Below are positions 1 through 10,865 of a stretch of 43,322 nucleotides of DNA, one piece after another. The notes below the pieces were generated by a model. It saw nothing but the letters and a program-made list of their open reading frames with translations. It searched no databases and was not told where the DNA came from. Source of the stretch: Clostridia bacterium (GTDB lineage: Bacteria; Bacillota_A; Clostridia; Christensenellales; Aristaeellaceae); contig JAFRMB010000141.1 of NCBI GenBank assembly GCA_017430945.1, forward strand, positions 1 to 43,322, read 5' to 3'. Within the stretch, counting starts at the first letter, position 1; each line of letters begins with the position of its first letter. The position numbers and the translations under genes are program-made.

Positions 1-738
1 CATGAGAAGCATCATCATGGGCATCATGAAGATCACCACGCCGATCGCGCGCATCGCGGCATCCTTCAGATCTGCGTTGGCGCGGGCAAACTTTTTGTCC
101 TCGTGTTCCTCACGCACGAATGATTTCACGACGCGGATGTTGGTCAGGCTCTCCTGGATGGTGGAATTCAGATGATCCATTTTTTCCTGCATGATGGAGA
201 ACCTCGGGAATCCCACGCGGATGATCAGCACCTCTGTGATCGCGATCAACGGGATCGTGACGGCCAGCACTCTGGCCAGATTGGGATTCATGGTGATGGC
301 CATGATCAGCGCGCCGATCAGCATCCCCGGCGCGCGCAGGAACATGCGCAGCAGCATGTTCACGAAGTTCATGAGCTGCGTCACGTCGTTGGTGAGACGG
401 GTGACCAAAGAGCCGGTGGAGTACTTGTCGATGTTGGCAAAGGAGAACTGCTGCACCTTGGCGTAGATATCGCGCCGCAGGTCCGCGGCGAAGTTGACCG
501 CCGCCCGTGACCCGAAGAAAGTGCCGCCGATGCCGCCGCCCATCATGAGCAGCGCTGTCAGCACCATCAGCAGGCATGTGAGCACGATATAGCCCACATC
601 GTGGGTCTCCACACCGACGTTCAGGATCATCGAATACAGGCGCGGCATGGCGATCTCACCCAGGACCTCGACGATCATGCAGAGGGGCCCGAGCAAAAAG
701 TATCTCCAATAGGGCTTGATGTACTTTGACCATTTCAT
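1..738 (-). CDS. ABC exporter, permease-ATPase subunit (5' part only)
   Basis: This is the first 246 codons of a multidrug-type ABC exporter subunit; the gene runs off the left edge, so the nucleotide-binding domain is not in the window. The start is at 738, beginning MKWSKYIKPYWRYF. The translation shows several hydrophobic membrane segments and the cytoplasmic-loop motif typical of exporter permeases (IQESLTNIRVVKSFVREE), followed by a charged stretch and another membrane segment. Its ATG overlaps the stop of the upstream MarR gene by four bases (ATGA), so the two are translationally coupled. A MarR regulator followed by one or two exporter half-subunits is a common Firmicute arrangement for drug or bile-acid efflux. 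The substrate cannot be told. Family assignment is firm. Confidence 0.88.
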   Translation of the reverse strand, partial: MKWSKYIKPYWRYFLLGPLCMIVEVLGEIAMPRLYSMILNVGVETHDVGYIVLTCLLMVLTALLMMGGGIGGTFFGSRAAVNFAADLRRDIYAKVQQFSFANIDKYSTGSLVTRLTNDVTQLMNFVNMLLRMFLRAPGMLIGALIMAITMNPNLARVLAVTIPLIAITEVLIIRVGFPRFSIMQEKMDHLNSTIQESLTNIRVVKSFVREEHEDKKFARANADLKDAAMRAIGVVIFMMPMMMLLM

Positions 739-1298
739 ATGAGGCCGTCACTCCCTTCGTCATTAGCCTCAGGATCCGCTCGGCGGGGTTCAGCGCAGCC
801 TTCGGTATTGTTTTCCATCCGAGGCCTACACTCATGCACGGTCTCCATCAGTGCGAGGTTCTGCTGGATGCGATCCAGCGTCATCGATAACTGATGGATC
901 TCATCATCGGATACGCCGCGAAACATATCTTCGTCGATCGAGCGGAAGGTCTTCAAGGAATCTTCGATCAGTCGCTGTCCCTTTGGCAGGATGCTGATCT
1001 GCCGGCAACGACCATCCTGACCCTCAGCCTTGTGGATGAGATTTGACGCGCTCAGCGCTTTCAATGAGCGCGCCACACACGCGGGACTTATGTCAAGCGC
1101 ATCCGCGATATCCTTCTGCGACGCCGTGCGGCCCATGCCGGAGAGGACCATCAACATGCGGTGCTGGCTGTGATGTACGCCAAGCCCGTCGATGCGTCGC
1201 TCAATGACCCGATGGTGAAGGTGCATCACACGCACCAATCGGTCCATTGCGCCGGTCGTGTACAGGGCTCTGTCGCCGGTGTCAGTCGTCAGAGACAT
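735..1298 (-). CDS. MarR family transcriptional regulator
   Basis: A 187-residue MarR-family winged-helix DNA-binding protein. Residues about 60-120 hold the recognition helix region (QKDIADALDISPACVARSLKAL) and the wing, marked by GQDGRCRQISILPKGQRL, where the DGR turn and the following strand are family hallmarks. The C-terminal 25 residues are acidic and look disordered. An AAGGAGG site lies 8 bases before the ATG. It is co-transcribed with, and overlaps, the ABC exporter gene, so it most likely represses its own operon and releases DNA on binding a small lipophilic ligand. The palindromic site upstream at 1350-1369 is the likely operator. The ligand is unknown. Confidence 0.9.
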   Translation of the reverse strand: MSLTTDTGDRALYTTGAMDRLVRVMHLHHRVIERRIDGLGVHHSQHRMLMVLSGMGRTASQKDIADALDISPACVARSLKALSASNLIHKAEGQDGRCRQISILPKGQRLIEDSLKTFRSIDEDMFRGVSDDEIHQLSMTLDRIQQNLALMETVHECRPRMENNTEGCAEPRRADPEANDEGSDGLI

Positions 1299-1349
1299 AT
1301 CGTGCCTCCTTACATTGATTAACAGGCTAATTATTAACGTGTTTACGAT

Positions 1350-1369
1350 GATAACACGGCTGTGTTATC
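1350..1369. promoter_or_regulatory. Palindromic operator, probably MarR
   Basis: A perfect inverted repeat, GATAACAC-GGCT-GTGTTATC, lies 52-71 bases upstream of the MarR start codon. A further CGTGTT half-site at 1339-1344 pairs with AACACG at 1353-1358, so three half-sites overlap. MarR dimers bind palindromes of about this size next to their own gene. No clear -35/-10 pair could be assigned for the minus strand here. Binding by this MarR is inferred from position only. Confidence 0.6.
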
Positions 1370-1682
1370 GTATTGGGACACAAACAGAGAGAATCTGTTA
1401 ATCATTCGCTTGAGACTCTGTGCCGGTAGATATAGGCCGTCGATTCATGAAATGCGGTTGCCCAAGTGGATAGCATTGAAACGAACACACAGGCTTACCG
1501 CTGCAGGGTCAAAGGCGGACGGAGCAGGGCTGGCATGTGTTTCGAGCCATGACGATCCAGGTCGGGACGACGGCTGCTCGGTGTGTTTGGCCCACGATCG
1601 AAACCACAGTGTTTGCGTGCGTCAGAACCAATAACGTTGCGTCGGAAGGGTCGATGAAATGTGTAAAAATAAGCAGCATATA

Positions 1683-1711
1683 TTGAAATCTTATGAAAGA
1701 TAAGCTATAAT
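1683..1711 (+). promoter_or_regulatory. Sigma-A promoter for the LtaS-like gene
   Basis: TTGAAA (1683-1688), a 17-nt spacer and TATAAT (1706-1711) form a near-consensus promoter. Transcription would begin near 1718, leaving about 355 untranslated bases before the coding start at 2073. The gap from 1299 to 1682 otherwise holds only the operator described for MarR and no convincing gene. Confidence 0.75.
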
Positions 1712-1717
1712 CCAATA

Positions 1718-2072
1718 CAATGCTTTAGTTGCTAAGCAGGGGCAGCCAAAGGGATGAAAAGCAGTACCAATGGTGGATCGAAGGATCATCCGGAGGACAG
1801 AGCTTGACGTGGACCGTGCTGAGAGAGCTTGAAAACAGGCTGTCTGCGTTTCACGATTGACGCGGCCGGCTCCGCACCCGCGCTGTTTCCGGTCATCATG
1901 TGATGAGAGATGGAGCGCGTGACCGAACCCCTGGAAGACAGCCCCGGAAGAGGGAAGTCGCGACAAGCAGAGGGGCCGATCCCATCCGACTCGTGATGGA
2001 TCGATGGACCGGGTTCGGCTCGGTTTCAGTATTGACAAAGCGGGATCCCGCGATGGAGATTGGAGGATCACA
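1718..2072 (+). other. Long leader upstream of LtaS-like gene
   Basis: This is roughly 355 bases between the predicted transcription start and the ATG at 2073. It is more GC-rich than the gene that follows. I recognise no known riboswitch, T-box or leader peptide in it. A 12-bp perfect palindrome (GCGGGATCCCGC, 2040-2051) sits 22 bases before the ATG, directly after an isolated TTGACA (2030-2035) that has no matching -10. Small open frames cross the region but none has a ribosome site and a credible protein. The function is unknown. Confidence 0.4.
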
Positions 2073-4037
2073 ATGCAGATCAAATGGTTTGAAAATGGAA
2101 AGGGACGCACTCTGGCAGGGATCGCCGCTGCGATCGCCTTCGTTGCTCAGATGGCCGCCGGTATCTGGCAGGGTATGGCGTTGCCTGTAAATCTCATATT
2201 GGCAATACTGCTGGCAGCCTTGACGTTTTTCGCCTTTGGAGCGCGTGTCACAATTGAGCAATGGTGGGGTGTGGTTATTGCATCGAGCTTCGTGAGTATC
2301 GCCAGCTTTCTGTTGCTGCACCTGGTGTTGATTCAGTGGATGGACACCGAGTCCACGTTGTTGCTAAAAGCCAAGCACGCTATTTACAATCTGACTTTTA
2401 TCACTCCCCCAGGGATCATTCGTGGCACATGCATTGCCATGATCATCGTTAGCCTTGTCTTCTTCATTACTGCAAATATCAAGTGGTTTGGGGCAGTATG
2501 GCTGACGTTAAACTATGTCTTTTGTCTGTTGGATACAGCCATCTACGAGTTTAGCGGCAATGTGATCACGATAAATGACATCACGGCTATAGATACTGCA
2601 TTGAACGTCGCTGACCATTACAAGCTGCAGATCGTTCCACTGATGGTCACACATCTTATACTGTTTATCGCATTTATAACGATGACACTGCGTATGCGGG
2701 AGAATCGCAGACGGCTTAAGAAGCTGCGCATTCGACTGGTGGCATTGGCCTGTATCACGGTGTCGTTGCCTATACCGGTCGCGACGCTTGTGAATCGCAA
2801 ACCGTCAACATTTGAGTTCAATGGTATTCGCCGATTCAGCATACCGATGGAATTCTTGATGGAGTTGGCAATCAAAGATGTTAAGGAGCCTCGAGACTAT
2901 TCTCCGAAGAGTGTGGAACTATTGGCGGAAGAGTATCCTGCAAGGCCAGCCAGTGTAGAAAGTGACCGGCGGCCCCATGTCATTGCCATCATGGTCGAAG
3001 CCCTTAGCGATTTGACCGTGCTTGGCGATCTGAAGACAAATGTTGAGTTTTTGCCATACACCCATCATCTAATGCAGGAATCCATTTCCGGAAATGCGCT
3101 GGTGTCGACCTTTGGTGGTGGCACCGCCCGTAGTGAATGGGAGTTCCTGACAGGCAACACTATGGGTTTCATGCCGCCAAATTGTATGCCATTTCGCCAG
3201 TATATTACCGAAAATGAAAACTCGCTGGTCAAGGTGTTTAAAAACGCAGGATATCATACCATAGGCACCCACCCGGCAAAGGGCAATGGATGGGGACGAA
3301 GTGATGTCTATCCGGCCCTGGGTTTCGACGAAACCTACTTCATCAATGATTTGGATTGGGGCGAGTACGAACGCGGCTACATCTCCGATCACGCGTTTGT
3401 ACAACAGATGATCCACTTGTTCGAAGAGCGCAGCAACGAGCCTCTGTTCCTTTTCGGCGTAACGATACAGAACCACGGCAATTATAAATATGACGGGTAC
3501 GCTTCCACCGTTCGTCTTGAAGGCATGAAAGATCAATACCCTGATACTGAGCAATACCTCACATTGATCAAAAAAACAGATGAAGCCATCCGCGAGTTGA
3601 TAGTATATTTTTCTGCAGTGGAGGAACCCGTGGAAATCGTTCTGTTTGGAGATCATCAGCCATGGCTTGAAGGTGATTTCTATAACGCTGTTGGGACCAG
3701 CTCCGTTGGGCAGAAATACCTTGTGCCCTTCATTATGTGGGACAACTATGAACACCGTGTGGAATCCATACCGATGACCAGCATCAATTTCCTGCCATCA
3801 AAGCTGATCGATCTCACCGGCATCCAAAAGCCCGCCTATTACAGCTTTTTGACGGCAGTTAACGAGCAGATCGACGCCATGAACCATATGGGATACCTCA
3901 TCGACGGGAGGAGCTTTGACTACGATGCCAATTCTCCCGTTTCAGATCTTCTGAAGGCGTACCGGATTTATCAGTACGGCAACATGTTCGATCACTCGCT
4001 CGATACACGCATTTTTACGGGCCAGGCTGAGCCGTAA
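2073..4037 (+). CDS. LtaS-like membrane sulfatase (LTA synthase family)
   Basis: A 654-residue membrane enzyme of the lipoteichoic acid synthase / phosphoglycerol transferase family. The N-terminal 270 residues carry several hydrophobic segments, and the rest is an extracellular alkaline-phosphatase-fold sulfatase domain. That domain starts at RPHVIAIMVEAL, contains the GGGTARSEWEFLTG motif whose Thr351 is the expected catalytic nucleophile, and ends its metal site with LFGDHQPW. Family members move glycerol-phosphate from phosphatidylglycerol onto an acceptor outside the cell. The ATG at 2073 is chosen because GGAGG lies just upstream. Another in-frame ATG at 2004 has no ribosome site. GC is visibly low: 24 of 60 bases at 2461-2520, against 40 of 60 at 5581-5640 in a neighbour. 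That suggests transfer. Its exact polymer is unknown. Confidence 0.88.
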   Translation: MQIKWFENGKGRTLAGIAAAIAFVAQMAAGIWQGMALPVNLILAILLAALTFFAFGARVTIEQWWGVVIASSFVSIASFLLLHLVLIQWMDTESTLLLKAKHAIYNLTFITPPGIIRGTCIAMIIVSLVFFITANIKWFGAVWLTLNYVFCLLDTAIYEFSGNVITINDITAIDTALNVADHYKLQIVPLMVTHLILFIAFITMTLRMRENRRRLKKLRIRLVALACITVSLPIPVATLVNRKPSTFEFNGIRRFSIPMEFLMELAIKDVKEPRDYSPKSVELLAEEYPARPASVESDRRPHVIAIMVEALSDLTVLGDLKTNVEFLPYTHHLMQESISGNALVSTFGGGTARSEWEFLTGNTMGFMPPNCMPFRQYITENENSLVKVFKNAGYHTIGTHPAKGNGWGRSDVYPALGFDETYFINDLDWGEYERGYISDHAFVQQMIHLFEERSNEPLFLFGVTIQNHGNYKYDGYASTVRLEGMKDQYPDTEQYLTLIKKTDEAIRELIVYFSAVEEPVEIVLFGDHQPWLEGDFYNAVGTSSVGQKYLVPFIMWDNYEHRVESIPMTSINFLPSKLIDLTGIQKPAYYSFLTAVNEQIDAMNHMGYLIDGRSFDYDANSPVSDLLKAYRIYQYGNMFDHSLDTRIFTGQAEP

Positions 4038-4117
4038 ACACAGCACGTGAAGCATGAATGCGCGGGGATCCTCCGCTTGAGTTCCATCGGGAAGCTCTGT
4101 GCATGCAAATGTCCGTT

Positions 4118-4158
4118 TCAATAAAAGAGCCGCTCCGGTCCCGTACCGGAGCGGCTCT
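4118..4158 (-). terminator. Rho-independent terminator (minus strand)
   Basis: A 14-bp perfect stem (4126-4139 with 4145-4158, core GAGCCGCTCCGGT) with a 5-base loop is followed on the minus strand by TTTTATTG. It lies 31 bases past the stop of the AEC transporter gene and ends the minus-strand run. The stem could also slow transcription coming from the LtaS-like gene, but that strand has no T tract. Confidence 0.85.
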
Positions 4159-4189
4159 CGTATGTGGAGATGATGCGAATGCTGCGATA

Positions 4190-5110
4190 TCAGATCAAAA
4201 GCAGCATGGCCGGGATGGTCAGCATCGAAAGCATGGTCGACAGCAGCACCACGTTGGCGGCCACGTCCTGACCCTCGCCAAGCAGCTCAGAAAAGCTGAG
4301 CACCGTGTTGCCCGCAGGCACACAGCTCAGGATGAATACGCCGCGGATAAAGTCGCGCTCCAGCGGGAAGAGCCGGCACAGTGCGAGCATGATGAGGGGG
4401 AGGACCACCAGCTTCAATGCGACGGTGGCGTATTGCAGCCGGTTCGTAAAGATAGGCTTGATCGGGGCGGATGCCAGGCGCATACCCAGGACCAGCATGC
4501 TGATGGGCGTGCACATGCGGCTCATCAGGGACACCATGTCAAGGAGCCGGTCAGGCAGCCGAAAGCGCGCAAGGAACAGGATGAGCCCGAGCATAACGGA
4601 GATCGCGGCGGGATTCACCAACGCTTTGCGCAGGCTGATGTAGCGCTTATCACGGGTCATGATCCAGGATGACATCGACCACATGAGTACGTTCAACGTC
4701 AGGATGAACATGGACGTGAAGGTCAGCATCTGCGGATAATCCGGGAGCAGGGCCCGCAGCAGCGGCAGTCCCATGAACCCGACGTTGCCCATCGCGGCGC
4801 CGCAGACGCAAATGCGATAGGGCACCTCAGCCTGCTTTCGGCGGAGGACAAGGTAGAGCGCGCCCATGCCGCCGGCCATCATCACGACGGAGACCACCAG
4901 AGATATGAGCATATATCTGGCGATATAGGGGGTGTATGTGATCTGCTGCATCGAATCGATGATGAGACAGGGCGTGCTCACATACAAAAGATATACGGCG
5001 AACGACGGCGCATCTTTGGCTGAGAGGAGCCTGCCTTTCACAAGCAGGTAGCCGGGGATGCAATACAACAGCATCGTGACGACTGTCGCGAACGTAACAC
5101 TGAGACTCAT
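4190..5110 (-). CDS. AEC family transporter (auxin efflux carrier family)
   Basis: A 306-residue integral membrane protein of the AEC family. It shows about ten hydrophobic segments over its whole length, with the family pattern of an N-terminal half (LLYCIPGYLLVKGRLLSAKD) and a C-terminal half ending in SCVPAGNTVLSFSELLGEG and a last membrane helix. The conserved internal GNVGFMGLPL motif is present around residue 110. Bacterial members export or take up small organic acids such as malate; the substrate here is not predictable. It starts 30 bases after the PepF stop, so it is probably the last gene of the same transcript, closed by the terminator at 4118-4158. Confidence 0.85.
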   Translation of the reverse strand: MSLSVTFATVVTMLLYCIPGYLLVKGRLLSAKDAPSFAVYLLYVSTPCLIIDSMQQITYTPYIARYMLISLVVSVVMMAGGMGALYLVLRRKQAEVPYRICVCGAAMGNVGFMGLPLLRALLPDYPQMLTFTSMFILTLNVLMWSMSSWIMTRDKRYISLRKALVNPAAISVMLGLILFLARFRLPDRLLDMVSLMSRMCTPISMLVLGMRLASAPIKPIFTNRLQYATVALKLVVLPLIMLALCRLFPLERDFIRGVFILSCVPAGNTVLSFSELLGEGQDVAANVVLLSTMLSMLTIPAMLLLI

Positions 5111-5140
5111 GCGACCGTTACCCCTTTATGTTTTCGTATT

Positions 5141-6892
5141 TCAAACAAGAGCCTCCAGGGCGCGAAGCTTCTCTTCAAAGAATCGCAGGCTCCCGCGCCA
5201 AAAATCCACATCCGACACGTCGATCCCCACTGAGGCGGCTGCCGTTCGCACGTCGCCGTTGCCGGCGGCGCGGAGCAGCTTTTCATATTCCGGCAGGAAG
5301 GCCGCGCCCTTACGCTCATACAACCGGTAGACACCAACGGCGAAAAGCTGCCCGAAAGCATAGGGGAAGTTGTAGAAGTGGTCGTCGATGGAATAGTAAT
5401 GGCTCTTGCACGCCCACATATAGGGGTGCATACAGTCGGGATCCAGGCCGTCGCCGTAAGTCTCGCGCTGAGCGTCCAACATGATATCGCAGAGGTCGTC
5501 CGCAGAGAGCAGGGAATCCTCACGTCGCCTGATGACTTCGGTCTCAAAGATATAGCGGCTCATGATATCGACGATCACCTGTGCGGCATCGCTGAGCTGT
5601 TGTTCGAGCAGTGCGATGCGCGCACTGCGGCCGGCTGTCTTCAGCATGCGCTCAGCGAGCAGCGTCTCGTTGAATATGCTGGCGGTCTCCGCAAGGGGCA
5701 TCGGATACGTCGACAACAGCACGGATACGTCGTTCATGCACGCATCGTGGTAGGCATGACCCAGCTCGTGCGCCAGCGTGCTGACGGAAGAATAGTTGCC
5801 GTCGAAGTTCGTAAGAACATAGCTGATCCCGAGTGGATGCACGCCTGCGCAGAACGCGCCGCCGGCCTTGCCTTCGCGGGGATACATGTCGATCCAGTGT
5901 TCATCGAATGCGCGTTCGATCATGCGGCCCATGCGCGGGCTGAAGGCGCCGAGCTCGCGCACCAGGATCTCGCGTGCGGTCTGGGGCGTATAGCTGCAGT
6001 CCATATCGCCGACGGGTGCGAACAGGTCGTAGAACCTGAGTCCACCCTCATAGCCCAGCATGCGCGCTTTCAGGCGGAAGTAGCGGCGGAACATGGGCAG
6101 GCTTTCGCGCATGGCCGTGAGCAGAGCGTCCAGCGTCGTCCGGTCCATGTGGGAAGCATACAGAGACATGTCGAGAACGGAGTCAAAGTGGCGAAGCTCT
6201 GCCATCGTGCGCGCCTCGCCCTTGATGGCGTTGAGGCAGGCGGCCATCGGGACCGCGAGCTTCGGGTAGGCGGCCAGCTCTGCCTCATAGGCGGCGCGGC
6301 GTACCTCGCTATCCGGGCTGTAGGCCATGCCGCGCACAGTGGACAGCGGGAGGATCTGCGTCTCTTCGTCGAGCGTATAGGCAACGGTGTGAGTTCCCTC
6401 AAGTTGATCGCGCAGCTGTTGCCAGGCGCTGCCGCCGGTCAGCTGCATCTTCAGCACCGCGGGCTCGAGTTCCGGGTCGATGACATGTGCAGCGTCCCTT
6501 TGAAGGGTCCTGAGCAGCCAGGCATGCTCTTCGAGGACCTGCGAGCCGGCGATGAGACGATCCAGATCCTCTGTCGCGCCCAGCCTTGCAGAGAGTGCGG
6601 ACGAGATCTGTTTGACCCGGTTCGCGACGGGCATGAGTCTGGCCATCACGGCCATGGCCGGCGTGCAGTTGGCGTCTGCGGCCAGCGTAAGCTGAGCATA
6701 GCTCATGGTCCTGATCTGAAGATCGGTGAGATCCTTGAGATGCATGTTCACGGCTTCCAGATCATTGGCGGTGACGGGCATCGACTTGACCCTGTCGAAC
6801 AGCTCGTCGGCGAGCACCCTGAAGGCGATAAGGTCCGACTCGAATTCGGGCGCATCGAAGCCGGTGTAGAGTTTGGAAAGATCCCAATTCAC
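5141..6892 (-). CDS. pepF: Oligoendopeptidase F, M3 family metallopeptidase
   Basis: A 583-residue cytoplasmic zinc peptidase of family M3 that cleaves short peptides. The zinc signature HELGH lies at residues 375-379 (context TLAHELGHAYHD), and the third metal ligand is expected in the downstream glutamate-rich ETASIFNETLLAE segment. The N-terminal half is the helical oligopeptidase F domain. Length is normal for PepF. The start overlaps the end of the upstream exo/endonuclease-phosphatase gene by four bases, so they are translationally coupled. PepF enzymes recycle peptides or trim small secreted peptides; no peptide substrate gene is visible nearby. Confidence 0.93.
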   Translation of the reverse strand: MNWDLSKLYTGFDAPEFESDLIAFRVLADELFDRVKSMPVTANDLEAVNMHLKDLTDLQIRTMSYAQLTLAADANCTPAMAVMARLMPVANRVKQISSALSARLGATEDLDRLIAGSQVLEEHAWLLRTLQRDAAHVIDPELEPAVLKMQLTGGSAWQQLRDQLEGTHTVAYTLDEETQILPLSTVRGMAYSPDSEVRRAAYEAELAAYPKLAVPMAACLNAIKGEARTMAELRHFDSVLDMSLYASHMDRTTLDALLTAMRESLPMFRRYFRLKARMLGYEGGLRFYDLFAPVGDMDCSYTPQTAREILVRELGAFSPRMGRMIERAFDEHWIDMYPREGKAGGAFCAGVHPLGISYVLTNFDGNYSSVSTLAHELGHAYHDACMNDVSVLLSTYPMPLAETASIFNETLLAERMLKTAGRSARIALLEQQLSDAAQVIVDIMSRYIFETEVIRRREDSLLSADDLCDIMLDAQRETYGDGLDPDCMHPYMWACKSHYYSIDDHFYNFPYAFGQLFAVGVYRLYERKGAAFLPEYEKLLRAAGNGDVRTAAASVGIDVSDVDFWRGSLRFFEEKLRALEALV

Positions 6893-7989
6893 GGCGTTGT
6901 CTCCTCCGGTCCGTCAAGTATAAAAGTCATCTTTACCGGGTTATGATCTGATGCGGCGAAGCCCTCGTCGATCACGTGGCAATCGCGCACGGTCACATTG
7001 CCGGACACGATGAAGCCGTCCACCGTGAGCACGAAGGTCTGCCCCGGCACGTAGGGTCCGTCCGCGTTGCGACAGGAGGGGACGGGATCGGCTTCATCGA
7101 GGGAATCGACGAGATCCAATCCCTGCGGTATGAGCGCCTTGTCCAGCGGCTGAGCCCAGGTATAGCCATCGTTGGAAACGCCGAACACCTCCGGGGCGTT
7201 GCCGGGCAGGTCCTTGTTGAAGTCGCCGCCGGCGATGCACCAGTTGCCGCTGCTGTATTCTTCCAGCATGTCGGCGCACAGCAGCCTGAGCTGCTCGGTG
7301 GCGATGGTGCCGTCCGAGGTGTAGGCCGACAGGTGCAGGTTGTAGAGCACCAGCTGCCGGTCACTGCCCTCCACGGGGATGAAGCTCTTCGAATAGCAGC
7401 GGTCCAGGTCCAGCAGCTTCATGAAGCCGCTCTCCACGGGCAGGCTGCGTCTGACGCGGCGGCTGATCCAGCCGTCGGACAACGTGAGCAGCCCGGATCT
7501 GGAGGCTCCGTGTGGCTTGAGGATGGGGTAGAACAGATAGGGCGAATCGTAGTTTTGCGCAAATACGATGAAACCACCCAGCGCGTCCTGGATCAGCTCG
7601 GCTTCGTCCACATGATAGCTGCGGGTGGAGCCGATGTCCACCTCCTGGAGCAGTGTGAAATCCGCGTCCTCAGCCTTCAGCACATCGATGGCATGTCCGA
7701 TGTTCTGCAAAACGGCGTCTTTGGAATAGGCGCGCGATTCGGTGCCACCGTCCATGAAGAAGCCGTAGTCGTCGCTGTAGGCTCCGAAGCCCAGGTTCCA
7801 GGTGACGATATCATAGCTTGTGCCGATCTCCGGCGCGGGTCGCGCGGTGTCGTATTCCTCGCCCATATCCAAACGGGTGTCGGCATCCGGCAGCCGGTGA
7901 TACGCGATGAATACGTAGGCCACGTAACCGCCGACCACGACGATCACCGCGGCAAGAAGGATGGCCAGTGCCTTGATGAGCTTCTTCAC
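6889..7989 (-). CDS. Membrane-anchored endonuclease/exonuclease/phosphatase family protein
   Basis: A 366-residue protein with one N-terminal membrane segment (residues about 5-30) and an outward-facing EEP-fold domain. The catalytic landmarks appear in order: TWNLGF (Asn), LLQEVD (metal-binding Glu), LYNLHLSAY (His), AGGDFNKDL (Asp/Asn) and the terminal SDHNPVKMTF (Asp-His). This fold includes DNase I, sphingomyelinase and inositol phosphatases, so it may hydrolyse nucleic acid or a phospholipid headgroup outside the membrane; the sequence does not decide. It lies 28 bases after the NYN gene and overlaps pepF by four bases, so the three are probably one transcript. Confidence 0.85.
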   Translation of the reverse strand: MKKLIKALAILLAAVIVVVGGYVAYVFIAYHRLPDADTRLDMGEEYDTARPAPEIGTSYDIVTWNLGFGAYSDDYGFFMDGGTESRAYSKDAVLQNIGHAIDVLKAEDADFTLLQEVDIGSTRSYHVDEAELIQDALGGFIVFAQNYDSPYLFYPILKPHGASRSGLLTLSDGWISRRVRRSLPVESGFMKLLDLDRCYSKSFIPVEGSDRQLVLYNLHLSAYTSDGTIATEQLRLLCADMLEEYSSGNWCIAGGDFNKDLPGNAPEVFGVSNDGYTWAQPLDKALIPQGLDLVDSLDEADPVPSCRNADGPYVPGQTFVLTVDGFIVSGNVTVRDCHVIDEGFAASDHNPVKMTFILDGPEETTP

Positions 7990-8017
7990 GTGATAAACCC
8001 TCCATATGGCGTTATGA

Positions 8018-9001
8018 TCAATTGATGCGCAGCAGCATCGTATGCTGGTCGTCCATCTCGATGGTCAAAAGGCCCTGCTTCTCGAGGGCTTTCATGACGT
8101 CAGAGAAGCGCTTGAAGCCGATCTGCTTCTCTTCAAAACTGGGGTAATCGGCCTGGATGGTCGACTTGAGGATGGAGGGGTTAACGCGGTCGAAGCCTTC
8201 ATCCTTGAAGTGTTCCAGCGCCTGGCGGAAGGCGGGCAGCCAGTTGGATTTGTCGAGTTTGGCTTCGCCCTCGTCGTCGTCCGTGTCCAGTCCGATCATC
8301 AGGCTCGAGGCCTCCATCCAGCTGGTGAGCTTGTCGGAATTCCGGGTAATCAGCTGTACGAGCTTTCCGAAGGTGGCGCAGCCGTAACTGCGCTCGGAGA
8401 AGTCTGGGCGCAGGCGGTTCAGAGTGTCCTTGAGTTCGCTCGCGTACATCTGCTCCTCGTCCTGGTCGGATACGATGGTCTCCACCTGGGCGACCAGCTC
8501 GTTGATGTCGCCGTCGTCGGAGGCGCTGCGCTCTTCCTTCTTTGACTTCTTCGGCGGTCGCTTCGCTACGGATTCGAGGAACACGAATTCGTTGCAGGCG
8601 TTGACGAAGATGCCGGACGCAGCCTCGGAGCGGCTGATGCCCAGCACATGCTTGCCCATGCTCTTGAGACGACCAACGAGCGGCGTGTAGTCGCTGTCGC
8701 CGGACACGATACAGAAGCTGTCGATCAGCGGGTTGGTGTAGGCGACCTCCATGGCGTCGATCACCAGCTGTATGTCCAGGTTGTTCTTCTGGACCTTGCC
8801 CCACCTGAGCGAGGGCACGACGGCGAAGGTGTTGGAGAGGAGGCACTGTTTGAGGTCGGTATAGCGGTCGGTGTAGCCGTATACCTTGCCCAGGAGGATG
8901 TCTCCCCGGATCTTGACTTTTTCGATGATGGAGATGAGCAGCGATTCCTTCGCACCCACATTCTCCAGATCGACGAAAACTGCGAAATTGGATGTACCCA
9001 T
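8018..9001 (-). CDS. NYN domain ribonuclease-like protein with two OST-HTH/LOTUS domains
   Basis: A 327-residue protein. Residues 1-150 are a NYN (PIN-like, LabA/DUF88) domain: FAVFVDLENV gives the first acidic residue, WGKVQKNNLDIQLVIDAME the central ones, and CIVSGDSDYTPLVGRLKSMGK the GDSD motif that binds the catalytic metal. Two OST-HTH/LOTUS-like RNA-binding domains follow, at about residues 165-230 and 250-325. NYN proteins are metal-dependent RNases, so an RNA-cleaving role guided by the LOTUS modules is expected, but the target is unknown. The start at 9001 is preferred because AAGGAG sits 7 bases upstream; an ATG at 9028 has no such site. It lies downstream of the ABC-F gene. Confidence 0.88.
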   Translation of the reverse strand: MGTSNFAVFVDLENVGAKESLLISIIEKVKIRGDILLGKVYGYTDRYTDLKQCLLSNTFAVVPSLRWGKVQKNNLDIQLVIDAMEVAYTNPLIDSFCIVSGDSDYTPLVGRLKSMGKHVLGISRSEAASGIFVNACNEFVFLESVAKRPPKKSKKEERSASDDGDINELVAQVETIVSDQDEEQMYASELKDTLNRLRPDFSERSYGCATFGKLVQLITRNSDKLTSWMEASSLMIGLDTDDDEGEAKLDKSNWLPAFRQALEHFKDEGFDRVNPSILKSTIQADYPSFEEKQIGFKRFSDVMKALEKQGLLTIEMDDQHTMLLRIN

Positions 9002-9071
9002 ATCATGTCTCCTTATATTGGATGTCATTCTTGAGTGACGTTTGAAGCCCGCAGGCCGATGTCAGGCGGTG

Positions 9072-10865
<1,794 letters not shown>

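Noticed and set aside
1362..1634. 90-codon plus-strand frame after the MarR operator
   Set aside because: Starts within the palindromic operator, lacks a ribosome site and resembles no protein.
2030..2035. Second promoter close to the LtaS-like gene
   Set aside because: TTGACA is perfect, but no -10 lies 16-18 bases downstream; the palindrome occupies that position.
5378..6946. 522-codon open frame antisense to pepF
   Set aside because: It mirrors the PepF coding frame in GC-rich DNA, has no ribosome site and gives a His/Ala/Gly-rich product with no recognisable domain.
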